From Phylloscopus collybita (Eukaryota; Chordata; Aves; Passeriformes; Phylloscopidae), in contig JAJNNQ010000018.1 in the NCBI GenBank assembly GCA_027886175.1, positions 18,953,001-19,017,000 of the forward strand: DNA of 64,000 bases, in the 5' to 3' direction. Shown one piece after another: positions 24,391 to 36,952 of this stretch (position 1 is its first letter; the number at the start of each line of letters is the position of its first letter). Made by a program: the position numbers and the translations under genes. The notes under the pieces are model-generated. The model did no database searches. It had not been told where the DNA came from and saw nothing but the letters and a program-made list of their open reading frames with translations.

Positions 24391-27300
24391 ACGTCTTAAT
24401 GCTTAGTTACATTACTAGAAGAAACTAAGAGCAGAGTAAAATAGAATTATTTACCTGAATAGTTCTACTTGGGTTTTGATTGACTGACTTACACATAGAT
24501 GCTTTCTGAATAAAAAAAAGAAAAAAAAATTATAGCGGGTTGTGGAAATTGTTTTTTACCTTAGCATCCTTGCTGTAATTAGATTATATGGTTTATGTTC
24601 TGTGAAAGAGATTTTTCACCTCGAAAACAACCGTGTCACTTAAAGACATCTTGAGACCACCAAGTTTATGTTCACTGCCTGGTAGGTTTCCAAAGTGACA
24701 CAGTTTTCCATCCTGGTAGTCCATGCCAGGGGGTTTGTTCTCTGTGCCAGGGCACAGTGTTTCTAAGGTCACTGGATCTGGAAGGGAGCTAACAGAGGAA
24801 TGGGAGAAGGAAGTCAAAGGTCCTTCATGGAGCAGATACATTGAACAAATTGCCAAATGGGTATAGAGTAAATCTAGGGACCACAGAAGGGCTGAAAAAT
24901 CAGTCTGAGAGGCTCATGTGACAGCTGTTTCATTTCATGCATGGTGATAGGAGAAGAGAGCAGGGAAGCAGGGAATGCTGATGCAGAGTGAAATTGGCCT
25001 GTCACTTTTAAAGCATGTCAAACAGGATACTGAAGAGAAAATCAGTTTCTCTAGAAGCAGTAGATCTTGGGGAGCCCATTACTGCCTGGGACCTTCCAGT
25101 TCTGATGAGCTTATGCAAGTTTTTATTAGCCATTCTATCCATGAGGAACTATAACTTTAGAGTTTTCATCTTACAGGAACTGATGTGAGCTCCCCTTTAT
25201 CTTTCATGAACTGGACATTGTATGTTTTAGCCAGCTATAATTATGATTGTTCTATGGCTATGATAGCTCTGATGTATATTTTGTCTATCCCAGAAATCCT
25301 GCCTAGAGAGACAGGAAAAAAAAAAAAAAAGATTATTTTCCAGCAATTGCTGCTGTTCAATGATAAAGACAAAAAGACAACAGAGTTACAGTGCAGTGGT
25401 GAGAAAAATCTATGTGAATTTTATCATTACAGGTTAATTATTGTTTAACCTTGATTATTTGCATAGATGCCTTTCTTGTAAAACACTGATTTGTATATAC
25501 ACATGTATAAAAACTAAACTTTTGCTTCCATATTCTGTGATAATTTTCTAAATATCCTGTCTTCCAGGTCTGATGTACTTACAACTAATGCTGCCCTCCT
25601 TTGTGCTTCTCTGCTATGCTGTTACTGTTTTAAATGTTTACTTCAGTACAGCTACCTCCAGCACTTGCCTACCTTGGTCACGAACAGATGAGCACAGTGG
25701 AAATATGACAAGCACAAAATTACTAATATGCCCTTTTACGGAGCTAGTGGAGGTTGAATCATGATTTACAAATACTTAGTGACACCAAAATTAATTGTAT
25801 TTTTAGGAAGAGTTTTCTCTATCCCAAACATTGACTGCCTCGGATTTTAATGGAAAGTATCTCCTTCTTTGGTTTTCTAATGTGAAAATTATGTATGCTT
25901 TTTTGTAATTCTTCATCAGTGGGAACAGTAAGAACACTCACTGTTTCCTGTCTTAAAGAAATGTGTGCAATCATTTCCATTTGATATTTACTTATGTTCA
26001 GTGAACTTTTTATTCACAGCCCATAATACCTAATGGGGTGCTAGGCACTATCAGAGCGTGCTTTTTACTCTTATTTTAGGCTTATCATCATTTTGTGGTA
26101 TGCTTTGATGTTTCCTAGCCAAAGCATTCTCTATGTAAGTTGCATTAAAATTCTTTCAAAATCAGTCAGTAAATTACACAAAGACATTTCATGTTAACTG
26201 TTACAAAAGTTTATAAAAAATATTGGTTAAAGAAAAATAAGCACGCCTCACTTTGTCTACTTATCTCAAAACAACATACTCAATATGTCCACCTTTTTCT
26301 AGATGATTCATCACTGTCCAGTGAAACATATTGACAAGGAGTTTGATATAGCTCACATCTCACATTCCAAAGGACAAGATGGACTACAAATCAGCTTTTA
26401 TATCCCATCACATCCTTATCGTAACTCTATTCCTTGGGCTGTAACATATTTTAAAATTCTTTCTTCCCTATCAGCATTCTCAGCTTTTAACCTATTTACT
26501 GTTCCTTGTGCTTATCCTGTTTATTTTTCTATCACCTTCATGACTTGTACTTGCAAGTACACATCCCTCTGCCCACTCACGTGCTGAAGTAAAATGTCTT
26601 TCCTGTGCCATCACTGTGCTGCAGGATAGAGAAATGGGAAACCATGCTGATAACTTTGGAAAATGAAGATGTTGAAGTAGTGATAGCTGTAAAAGAGGGA
26701 ATCTCAGTATAATATGGGCTGTGGTGTATAACTACAAGAGAATTAAATCTTTGTGGTGATCAGAATTTCTAGGAAAATAAATTTTACTGCCTTTGATAAC
26801 AGTGACCAACTTATGCATAGCACTTTATGTAGTTAACATAAATACAGCAAGAATCAAAACATTTATAAACAGATTATATGGGACAGTAGGTCACATTGTT
26901 CACAGTATATGTTTGACCTAGTAATTGATAGATATTTCAAAGTAATTTACCATTAGTCACTCTATTCAATTATTCTAATATTTTATTCAATAACAAGTGT
27001 GGAACTTTTATGAAAAATAGGATAATTCAATTTGAAGTAGAAAACATTTCACAAATAAATTAATGGTTTGATTTCCCAGAGTGACTGTATCAGTGAAATA
27101 AGAGGCTATTTTCTGCTTTAAAAAAATGTTAATTTTTACTCAGAAATCTACTTGAGGAATAAATTGATGTATCCAGACTGCTTTAAATGTAACTTTTTTA
27201 GTTTGAATTTTACCACAATAAATTTATCATTGCAATTTGGAAAAACAGGAATCCTTGAACTGCAATTCTGAGACCATTCCACCTCCTTTTTTAAAAAATC

Positions 27301-27575
27301 ATTTTGTGTGTTCAGTGTAAGAAAAGATGGAATACAAATGCATTTGGTTTGTGTGACAAGGTTTTGGTAGCGGAGATCTGAAAACGTCTTCTTTGAGAAG
27401 CTGCCAGAAGCTTCACCTACATACAAGAGAATGGATTCACCATTGGCCAAGGCTGAGCTCATCAGTAATGGTGGTAGAATGTCTGGGATAATATATTTAA
27501 GAAGGAAAACAACTCAGTGCACAGAAGAAAATATCAGCCAGAGAAGTGAGAGTGTAAATATGTGAGAAATAGCTC
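24391..27575. other. A+T-rich unique non-coding DNA
   Basis: No gene or transposon recognised. There is a 15-base A run at 25316-25330. A plus-strand frame at 25573-25764 lies just behind a good acceptor match (CTGTCTTCCAG ending at 25568), but it has no recognisable domain. Confidence 0.5.
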
Positions 27576-28044
27576 TGAGACACAAGGTCAGTGCAGAAGG
27601 AGGGGCAGGATCAGTGTAGAAAGGAGTGAAGGGGGCCTCACATGCGGTCTGAGGATCTTTTATTATAACCTAACCTAACTTGAATGCAGAGGTGAGGACT
27701 GGGAACAAAAGCAGGACGCTGGGTTTAAAGGGACAGAATCAGGGTGGAGTTTAGGGTCAAGGAACCAATAGGGAGAAGACTGGTGTGGGACACAAGGTGT
27801 AGTTTACGGAGCACTAACCAATGGGGAGGCTAATGGGATGAGATTAATATAAACAAACCAATGGGGCCTTGAATAGTAGGGGATTCTTCGAGGGGGTGGT
27901 CCAGGCAGGGGCTGGTGTCAGGGAGAATTGACAGAGAACATTTGGGAAAAAGGAGTAGGTATCAGGGAAGTCTGACAACTTACAATTTAGGCTAAACCAA
28001 CAAACTGGGGAGGGAAAAGGAACAAACCACCAGGGATTAAAACA
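27576..28044 (-). mobile_element. ERV LTR, minus orientation
   Basis: On the minus strand this starts TGTTTTAATCCC and ends GTGTCTCA, giving TG...CA ends about 469 bp apart. Inside, in promoter-like order, are three CCAAT-type boxes (CCCCATTGG, CCCATTGGTTAG, CCCTATTGGTTCC), a TTTAAACCC TATA-like site and, about 95 bases on, AATAAAAGATC as a polyadenylation signal. This order is that of an LTR. I cannot name the family, and no matching target duplication is visible. It abuts a CR1 fragment at its 5' side, so it may have inserted beside or into that CR1. Confidence 0.65.
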
Positions 28045-28621
28045 CAAAATTATACCTCACAACAGACCAGAACTGAACACAGAATTCAAGGCACAGCCTC
28101 ACCAGTGCCAAGTACAGGGGAATCATCACTTCTCTAGTCCTGCTGGTCACACTGTTGCTGATACAGGCCAGAATGCCATTGAACTTTTTGGCCACTTGTG
28201 CACATGCTGGCTCATGTTTGTCCACCAGCATGCTCAAATCCTTTTCTGCTGAGACACTTTTCCTTCACTCTTCCCCAAGCCTGTAACACTGCACAGGGTT
28301 GTTGTGACTCAAGCGCAGGACTTGACACTTTGCCTTACTGAAACTCACACAACTGACCCCGACCCATGGATCCAGCCTGCCCAGATCCCTCTGTAGGGCC
28401 TTCCTACTCTCCAGCAGATCAACACTCCTGCCTAACATAATGCTGGCTGCGAACTATCTGAGGGAACGCTCAATCCCCTTGTCCAAATCATTGATCAATG
28501 TCCAAATTGATCATTGTTCATTGATCATTGTCCAAATCTTTTTCAATGATTTGGACAAGGGGATAAACAGGACTAGTGCCAATACTGAGCCTTGGGGAAC
28601 CCCACTCCATGCTGGAGCAGG
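28045..28621 (-). mobile_element. CR1 LINE internal fragment, minus orientation
   Basis: The plus strand reads as antisense CR1: GCCTCACCAGTGCCAAGTACAGG, GGCCAGAATGCCATTGAACTTTTTGGCCAC, CTGGCTCATGTTTGTCC and, near the right end, CTGAGCCTTGGGGAACCCCACT. These belong to the part of CR1 several hundred bases or more from its 3' end. The 3' end itself is absent, cut off at the neighbouring LTR. The copy is non-coding. It contains a perfect 22-base inverted repeat (28473-28494 with 28543-28564) that the family consensus does not have. Confidence 0.85.
28473..28564. repeat. perfect 22-nt inverted repeat within CR1
   Basis: The arm ATCCCCTTGTCCAAATCATTGA at 28473-28494 is exactly repeated in reverse complement at 28543-28564. 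The 48-base spacer carries further copies of ATTGATCAT and TTGTCCAAAT. Ordinary CR1 has only one copy of this segment, so it was duplicated in inverted orientation inside this copy. Confidence 0.95.
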
Positions 28622-29020
28622 GGAGTAGGGTGAGGAGGAAGCAGTGGCCGACATGAATGATAAACTGACCAGAACGCTCATTCTTCATTTCCTAATCACC
28701 TGTACCACTGGAGAGGAGGGGATAGAGAAATTGGGAGTCAAGCTGAACCAAGAATAAAAGGGAAGGGTAGGGGAAAGGTGTTTTTAAGATCTGTTTTCAA
28801 GATTTTAAGATTTAAGGTTTTATTTCTCATTATCCTACTCTGCTTTGCTATGGTAATAAATAAAATTCTTTTATCCTGGGTCAAGTCTTTTTAGCCCATG
28901 ACTGTCATGTCAGCACATAATTGTTCTGTTGTATTTCTCTCCCCTGGCACGCTGAGGATGGGAAAAAGATAGAGCAGCATTGGTGGGCACCTGGCCTACA
29001 GCCAAGGTCAAGCCACTACA
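28622..29020 (+). mobile_element. ERV LTR, plus orientation, 3' portion
   Basis: The stretch follows a remembered avian LTR: GGAGAGGAGGGGATAGAGAAA, AAAAGGGAAGGGTAGGGG, AAGGTGTTTTTAAGAT, then CATTATCCTACTCTG. Next come TGGTAATAAATAAAATT (polyadenylation signal) and GGGTCAAGTCTTTTTAGCCC. It ends with TGGTGGGCACCTGG and GGTCAAGCCACTACA. The CA end is at about 29020. No primer binding site follows, so it is a solo or truncated LTR. The 5' limit is set where the CR1 match ends and is approximate. Confidence 0.8.
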
Positions 29021-30773
29021 AAAGCATAGAAAAAAAATGTCCTCTATAATGTATTAATATAATGTATTAAATTCAATTTATAAACTGGTTTAAGTGGCTC
29101 AGTTTTGGGTCTTTCTAGACCAGACACAAGCAATGCTTTTCTAATAACTTTCTTCCTTTGATGCTATCTTCTATATTTGAACTTTTATGTTTATTTTTTA
29201 CATTTCTCACCTCCCTCCCACATGCCAAATGGAGCAAAAAGTATCCTTAAGGTATATCAGAGACCACAAAAACATATTCAGTCTTGGAGTAATTTGGAAA
29301 AAATCTTTACATGGTTCCAACAGAGCAGTTCTCAAGCCAAAGTTTGAATAGTATTTATTTAACTTACCTAATGAAATATACTGTGGTTATATTATTTTTT
29401 ACTGAAATAATTGTGCACTGCTCAATTCTACTGCCTCTCTGGCATATCCATTCTGCTTCATGTAAAAAAGCTGTTGGTATAAAGCCTTCTAATGTCTGTT
29501 TATTCATTATTCACTGATTTTGACCACTCCCTTCTAGTTCTAACCTAAAAGTCTAATTTTAAAATTAACTCAAACTATTCATGTCATCGTTTAATCACAA
29601 GGAACCTATTCCTGATAAGGTGGTTGGTTAAAGGTCAAAACCTCAATGTCAGTTAAAATAAACATGTAATTAGTGCAAAGGTATTATTTTGAGGTTCTGA
29701 CTGTTTTGGGATTATCTCATGATGTCTTGATTTTACCCTCAGTGAAAAAGAATCAAAGGGAAGAACTCTTGTATTTCATAGGGCAGGTAACACTTGGTCT
29801 GGATACTGTCACAGTGGAGTGACAGCTCTTGCCCTGCAGCTGCCAGAATCTAATTACACCAAGGCTCAATAAAAGGCATTGTGCAGCTGCGTGGAGTTAG
29901 GAAGACTCAGACTGTACCCGAAATAGACCTGAATGCTTGTGGGGGTATCAAGGAGTGATTATGGTCATTTTCTAATGGTCTTGGAGCAGGGATAAGGCAA
30001 GGAGTGTGAGTCTAAATGCAGTTATTTTAACTGAATTCAGACGTGACAAATCATAATGTGCCTAAACTGTCATGGTAGGAGTTTACCAGATCCAGGTTAG
30101 ACTGGAGGCCAAAGGAGCTTACAGTGCTCCCAAGCCATGTTCCTAAAGGGAAGTATTTTGTACACTGACTTTGTAATGGAGAGGATATGGAACATGCAGT
30201 GGGAAGACAAGGAGTTAGCGTCCCTGCTTTACAGAGGAATCACTGAGCTGTAGGATGTAGTGAGATTCTTTATTCTTCATCTTCTCACTGGCATTCCCAC
30301 ACTACACATGTTGAAACAGAGAAATGATGAGTTCTTTCATACTTTTAGTTTTAACTGGGTAGGCAGAGCACGCTTTTCTTTAAAACTGAAATCATGGATA
30401 TAAGCTCCAGAGGTTAAGGACTTTTTTCTAATTTGTTGGATCAATAAACGTATGCTAACCAGCAGGAGGCAAAAGATCACCTCCTTTTAGAAGGACTCGT
30501 CAGCCTGGACGTCACTGTGTATCAACGTTGCTGTTTGGCTTTGAGATTGAAACTGCTGTCATGTCTAATCAGCTTGAAATGAAGGTAGGGAGTTTGCATC
30601 AAGATACTTGCATGTCCTAGTGCTAAACAGAAGAGATTGAATCCAGACAGCCATCTCTTGCCTAAGAAGAGGGAAAAAAGGATATCCTTTGATTTTCCTT
30701 GAAGTAAAGTTATGCAAGTATATTGTATGAGATATTTTCTGCGTATAATTTCTTACATTTTGGAAAAAACACC

Positions 30774-30797
30774 AAACAAACAAACAAACAAACAAAC
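30774..30797. repeat. (AAAC)6 microsatellite
   Basis: Six AAAC units, preceded by A-rich sequence. Confidence 0.9.
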
Positions 30798-33431
30798 CTC
30801 TGTAGTCCAGGTGGACTTCTAGGTAGAAGCTATAATTTTTCATTTTAAACGTCATTGATTTTGAACTTCATTGTAATAATAATAAAAAAAAAAGGCTCCA
30901 AGCTGAATTGTTTATTTTTTTATTTTAGGAAAGTTTTCTTTCCTCTACAGTTGAGTGTTACAATTTTCTCAGTAAGAAAGAATTGCCATGTAAATTATTT
31001 TAATAGCCCCCCATTAATTGATCAAATGTTTAATTTGTAAGAAGTTTATGAATTTAGACACCATACAATCTAGGAGCAAATAGCCTTTACAGAGCTTCTG
31101 AATTGGTTACAAATATTTTGTTATCTGAAAGGTCTTTTACCCTTTTGCCAGGAAGCTCTTCCTCTCTGCATATCTTTATTTAAGGGTTAACATCAAAACC
31201 CAGAGAGGGGAATCCTTTCCAAAAATAGATTCCCACCCTTAGTTTTTTTATTCCCAGGAATGTTCCAAGGAAGGATATGTGTTTCCTGGAAGAAATCACA
31301 GGAGAACTCTAAGTTTGTTTCTGCAAAAGCATTACAAATGTTACTGACTCTTGCCCAGTTTCTGCAGTCAGGTTATTTCATGCAATGAAGGCTGTCTGGT
31401 TCTTTAAATGCAGTCAGACACAAATAGAAATGCTAAATGAGCTATTGCATAAATCAGTGCTTTGAACTTCCTTCTCTTATTGTTCACTAACAATGTAACA
31501 GTAGCTGAGACCAGATGCTCAAGGAGACAAGTGACAAAGAAGAGCTCATATGTTATTTCAGACTTGATTAGTTAACATTTATCTTCTTGCTAAAATCCTT
31601 TGGGCTTTATCTGTTTATATCTAATTGAAGAAAAAGGAATTGACTGAGAGAATGAGGCTTTGGCAGGTGGTTTGGTTTAAAATTATAACTACTGCCAATA
31701 CTGGCTTCATATTGCTTAGTTAAGATTAATTTGCTTTTCCTGAGGCCATTTACATTATAGGTTTAATTCTGATGTTAATCTTCTCTCAAAACTTGTCTCT
31801 AATTTGCAGAAATGACCCTGTTTGTTATTCAAAGTCAGGATGCTTCTTTATGATTATGATTATAGTTATCTCACTCTCAAATTTCATCCAGGTAAAGATG
31901 TCAGTTTCAAATCACAAACAACTTTCCTCCAGTGTTTGAAATGCTCCATCTATTGAAAGGAATGTCTGGGTAATACTGAAAATATGGTGAAAAACTTTTC
32001 TAGCTAAAAGTTTCTGAATTGTCATACAGTTCATCACAACTTAATTTACAAAAGAAACCATTACTCATCCCGACACCTAAGTAAGTTTCTAAGAAATCAG
32101 ATTGCATATTTGATTAGAATACAATTAATCAATAATTTGGAATATAATGCATTGTAGAGTGACAAGATTCTTTCTAAAACTCCACATTTCATGAAAAACC
32201 TGTTGAATTTACATAGCCATTTTACATGAAGAACTCTCAGATGCTAAGTTGTTTTTTTTAAAAAAAAGTTTTGTTTTTCTTTATGTTTTTCAATATTTTT
32301 CTTAGGACTGGGGGGCCAGGTCCAAATTTAGCCACCCTGAATATAGCGAGGATAATTCCCTGATTTGATGCCAGGAATTAACCTAACTAAAGGATGTTCA
32401 TCAGCATCTAAATCAGACTTTTGTCTTTAAATTTAGAAATTTGTAAGTATTTAATAAGTAGCCTAATGTCTTTTGTTGTTATCATTCTTTTCAATGATTG
32501 ATCAACATGATGAGTGATCAGTAATACGAAGAAGTAGCAGTAATATGAATACTTGTAGTAACATTTTTGTAAAAGATGCATTTTCTTTTTGAGTATGATG
32601 TTTTCAAAAAGGGAAACACTGAGAGCAATTCTGTGCAGTAAATTACAGTTTTTGCAAGCATAAATTCCTTTATAAACACTACTGAGTAATAATCAGTAGT
32701 ACACGAAGAGACTATGTCATAACTCCCTTCTGCTATGAGTTGTTGTAATGGAAATAACTCCTTAAGATGTAATATCTGAGTGTAATCATGAGATTTTCAA
32801 CATCAGTACCATTAGTGCACCTGGTTCTGTCAATTCAACCTTTCCAACAATGGAAAACTGTTCTAATAGTATCTGGGAGATACAATCCAAGTTTTGTTTA
32901 CCTTAGTATTTCGCATTGTCTATAGTAACATTTTTCTCTATTCATATCCTCATAATATAATTTAAAATATTTATTTATATGGATAAATGGGAGTGGGTTA
33001 TTTATATAAATAAGTGGGGGTTTTATACAGAGCATTCTTAGTTCAGGAGTAACATAGGACACTCCTAAAGGAACCAGAATTAGAACAGAGGGTTTGACTG
33101 GAAAACAAAAGGAATAAAATTTAAATAATACTCTGTCAAATCAGAAGGAATCTGGATAGCAGAAAAGTATAAAAACATTGGATATGCACACCCTGGGCTA
33201 AAGAATAATGACCAAGAGGTGTGAGGAAAGCAACTTTAGCAAAGGGATACCATAGTTCCACAGGTTTCAAACTTCATTATGTTACCAAAGCATGGAAAAG
33301 AATTTTTAGTAAATGGCTGTAAATTTTCTTATATTCTTTCTAGACAGATGTTTATGTAAAATCTTATACAGACTTTGATGTATATTTCTGATTGTTTCCA
33401 CATTCTCTCTGCTTTCCAAAGGGGTTGAAAT

Positions 33432-33452
33432 AAAAAAAAAAAAAAAAAAAAA
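33432..33452. repeat. A21 homopolymer
   Basis: Run of 21 A on the plus strand. No retrocopy or LINE body is recognisable upstream, so it is not called a poly(A) tail. Confidence 0.95.
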
Positions 33453-33575
33453 TTTTCTCCTATTTCTTAATCTATAGCCTCTAAGCAATTCATCCTAATG
33501 TATTCAGCAAAGTTCCTGTAACAAACCATGTGCTAAATGACATGTATCATTTCAGCCTTGAAGGCTTGGGAAAGA

Positions 33576-33601
33576 TGGTTGGTTGGTTGGTTTGTTGGTT
33601 G
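33576..33601. repeat. (GGTT)n microsatellite
   Basis: Imperfect TGGT tetranucleotide run of about 26 bases, interrupted by one TTTG. Confidence 0.9.
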
Positions 33602-36444
33602 TAGTTTTTTGTTAGCTGGTATGCTGTTTTTTTAAATAAAAACACTTTCTGTATCATGGACCTTTTCCTCTCTTAACTATTTTAAACTGTCTCAGGGACA
33701 ATTATCAGGGGATGGCAGAGTAATTTCAAATCCTAACTGTGTAGAAGTTTGGAAAAACTACTCTTGTTTATATACTTAAATTTTAAATCCTTGGGTCCAT
33801 TCAATTGTTTTCTTATCACAAATGAAAAGGCTTATGTTCAGTAAAGGTCATCTGTCTTATGTATCTATATCAGGGAAAGACTGTTTGAAATGTTATATTA
33901 GGTTTCTGGGGACAGTTGAGTTGCCTTAGGACAAAAAGTTTGTGCAGTCTAAAAAATCTCTAAAAAGGCAGTGTTATACAGATAGTAAATAATGGATTAC
34001 TTCAGATATGACATCAGTTTGACAAACCATTTGTTGGAGTGCTCTGAGGTGTGCCAAAGTTCCCATTTTTTACTGTTGGTTTTCATAATGTAACATATCT
34101 CTTTGCAGGATTAACATTTCTAAAGTCATAGTTCTAAAGTATCTTGTCAGGTAGCATGTGAAAGGACATGAGTCCTGCAGAGGACAGCCCTCTTTTCCGA
34201 GTGCATTTCCCATACATTTGTATAAATATCCTTCTCCCTTCTAACTCAGTTCGTCAGATGCATTTAAGTCATCTCCCCACTATAAACAGTTATAAAATTA
34301 TTGTTGTTGTCATTCACTTCATTCTCCTAATTAGTATTTAAATTTCTAGCTCTAAATGCAGTGGTTTCAGTAATACCAGCAGGGCCAAAGCTAGATTAAA
34401 ACAAAACAAAGGACTCTGAAAGATTCAATTAGTTTTCTCCCAGATGCTGCACTTCATCTCCCATACTTAAAAAAATCTTCTCAGCTCATTGAGTATAGCT
34501 GGAAATGTCTTATTGAAGGTGAGAGGCAGTTATGCAGAAACTCTATGCTCTCCTATATGGAATTGCACGGGTCATTCTGTATCCATGTGTATTCTTTCAG
34601 CAGCTGGGGAAAATGTGGAGGAATGGACTGTGCAAGGTACAGCCTAGGATGACAGAATGTTTAAAACAGAGATTGTTTTTAAAAGAAAGAAGAGGAAAAA
34701 ATGAAGATCAGGTTTCAACCTGTGGGAGCCAGGAACTCCAAGTACCTCTCTTAAATAAATAGAGAAGCTGAAGCAATTGTTGTTCCGTTGATTGGAAACA
34801 CAGCTAAGCCATACTGCTGGTATTGATTTCTTTAGGAAATACCACTCAAATCTGTCTATAAGTGGTATGATATCTTCTTTTCCACTGACTGTGGAACAGC
34901 TGGAGAGGTCTGCAAAGTTGCATAGCTTTCTCTGGAAGATCACAAAATTAACGAGCTCAATGTGTGTGTATCCATGTGTGCCTCAATGAGATAACCACAA
35001 GAAACTTTATTCTAAAGGAGGCTAAGGGTCTAAGGACCATTTAAAATTCCTAAAGTCTTGAAGAATATTAAAGGGACCTAAAAAAATAACCTTTCCCACT
35101 TGGCTCATAAATCTTTGACTTTTGAAATATTTCTAGCTAATAGGTTTCTTTAAAAGGGCTGGAGATATTTTGTTCTGGTGAATTCTGATGAGTTGAAAAA
35201 TGCATGATTTTATCACGCAGTCCATATCCCAGTAAGATGCTTTTATCCAAAACAAAATAAAATGTATTCAAAATAAAATCAAGTGTTTAAAGCCCCAGCT
35301 CTCTGCTAGAATGTATGATCATTGATCTGAAAACAAGCAACGATACAAATAGTTTTTAACAAATGTTAGAAACACAGATTATGACCTTATTGGTAAGAAG
35401 TTTATCTTCAAACCAATAACACACCGAGTTTATACATCTGAACAAAAGAAAGCACTGGCAGTTTGGTAACTCATGTGCACAGGGGAGACAAGAAGGCTTT
35501 CAAACTCCTTCAGAGTTGTGATGCCTATGTGTACTGAGAAGCTTGCTGAGGAGAAGATATCCTCCTGAACATATATACATAATCTCACTTTGATGGTATC
35601 AAGTATGACTGTTTGGATTGCTTTAAATTAATGTCTGCCAACACTCTGTTTACAAATACCTCAAGTCTAAGAAGGGTTTAAAGACATGCGGGCATAAGTT
35701 TGTTCTATAGTCTGAAATCAGAACCAGAACCCAAATGCCATGACTTAGGGAGCTTTTTTATCTAGCTACAATTAATCACAGACAGATGCTTATGTCCTGC
35801 TGAGACCTATATTTACACCACCCTTAAAAAGGACCTGTAAGAAAGCTGCCTCCCACTTACCTTCCATCTGCAGAACCATAATGCGGATACTGAAAGCTCT
35901 GTCCCATGAGATCCGATGACATTGCTTGCAGCTATGGTGCATTAAAAAATCAGTAATAACTCTGACTATCCTGTTTGGCTTGACATGATGCAAAGTATGT
36001 TGCTGTTTTGATACTCATCAATTATTTGAGGGAAAAGAGCCATAAATCCTATGAAGGATTATGAAGACACCAGCTAAAATTTCACAAGCAGAAGGAGTCT
36101 GAGTACTGGGAGATCATAAGATCAGAAACAGAGGTTTTCCAGCAGGATACTAAGTCCTGAGAATTCAAAGACTGCACAGAACTTATGTAGCAGATGGAGA
36201 AAGATTGCTGCTTGCTTCTCATTACTTTGATAGAAAGAGAGGAATTACTACTGGACAACCATGATTTCTTTTATATTTTGGAAGAATAGCCACACAATAG
36301 CAGCCAAAATGAAATGAAATAATCTTCTTTATCAAAGTACCTAGATTGATAAAAGATGATTCTAAGTTTACTAGACTGCAGGCCACTGTGTTTAGTAAAC
36401 TCCCGTGTTTGGCAATGCCATGTGTAAGAAATTCTAAGAGGGAA

Positions 36445-36516
36445 GCCATACGAGGACCTACTGAGGCCACTTGGTTTGTTCAGCCTAAAGAAGAGGGGAC
36501 TTAGAAGACATCTCAT
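36445..36516 (+). mobile_element. CR1 LINE fragment, plus orientation
   Basis: The phrase TTGTTCAGCCTAAAGAAGAG followed by a degraded GGACTTAGAAGACATCTCAT matches the sense CR1 segment usually found several hundred bases from the 3' end. It is a short fragment that runs directly into an oppositely oriented CR1 piece. Confidence 0.6.
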
Positions 36517-36517
36517 C

Positions 36518-36845
36518 ACAGAGTCACAGAATAAGCTGAGTTGGAAGGGACCCACAAGGATCACTGAGTCTAACTCAACTTCCTGCACAGAAAAACTCCA
36601 TGAGTCACACCATGTGCCTGAGAGCATTGTCCAAAAGCTTCTTGAGCTCTGTCAGTCTTGGTGCTGTGACCACTTCCCTGGGGAGCCTTTTCCAGTGCTG
36701 GGTGAAAAAATATTTTTCCAGCAGAGAAGCTAAACCTTCCCTGACACAATTCCAGGCCATTCCCTTGGGTCCTGCAATTCTTCACCACAGAGAAGAGATC
36801 AGTGCCTCCCCGTCTGCTTCCCCTCAGGAGGAGGCTGTGGGAATC
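36518..36845 (-). mobile_element. CR1 LINE 3' fragment, minus orientation
   Basis: The plus strand starts CACAGAGTCACAGAATA, then GTTGGAAGGGACCCACAAGGATCA, AGCTCTGTCAGTCTTGGTG, CCTGGGGAGCCTTTTCCAGTG and AGAGAAGAGATCAGTGCCTCC. This is the standard antisense reading of an avian CR1 3' region, with the 3' end at the left. About 325 bases are present. Overlapping open frames of 85-118 codons on both strands here lie inside the repeat and are not genes. Confidence 0.9.
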
Positions 36846-36952
36846 CAGAGAGGTCCCAGCTGACTGGAAGTTGGTGATCATTGTCCTGATTTTCAAGAAA
36901 GTCACAAAGGAGGACTCTGGAAACTACAGCTCTGTTAGTCTCATTCTAAAGG
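36846..36952 (+). mobile_element. CR1 LINE reverse-transcriptase-region fragment, plus orientation
   Basis: GAGGTCCCAGCTGACTGGAAG, then AAGAAAGTCACAAAGGAGGA and CTGGAAACTACAGC match the sense CR1 open reading frame 2 upstream of the 3' region, the start of the reverse transcriptase domain. It is non-coding now. The three adjoining CR1 pieces are not in consensus order or orientation. Confidence 0.65.

Larger units (their letters stand above)
29021..36444. other. A+T-rich unique non-coding DNA
   Basis: The longest featureless interval, about 7.4 kb. It holds only simple repeats (30774-30797, 33432-33452, 33576-33601), listed separately, and a possible 36-base exon-like segment at 34601-34636. 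No gene, RNA gene or transposon was recognised. Confidence 0.55.

Noticed and set aside
33432..33452. A21 as the poly(A) tail of a retrocopy
   Set aside because: No coding-like or LINE-like body upstream, no polyadenylation signal placed to suit, and no target duplication seen.
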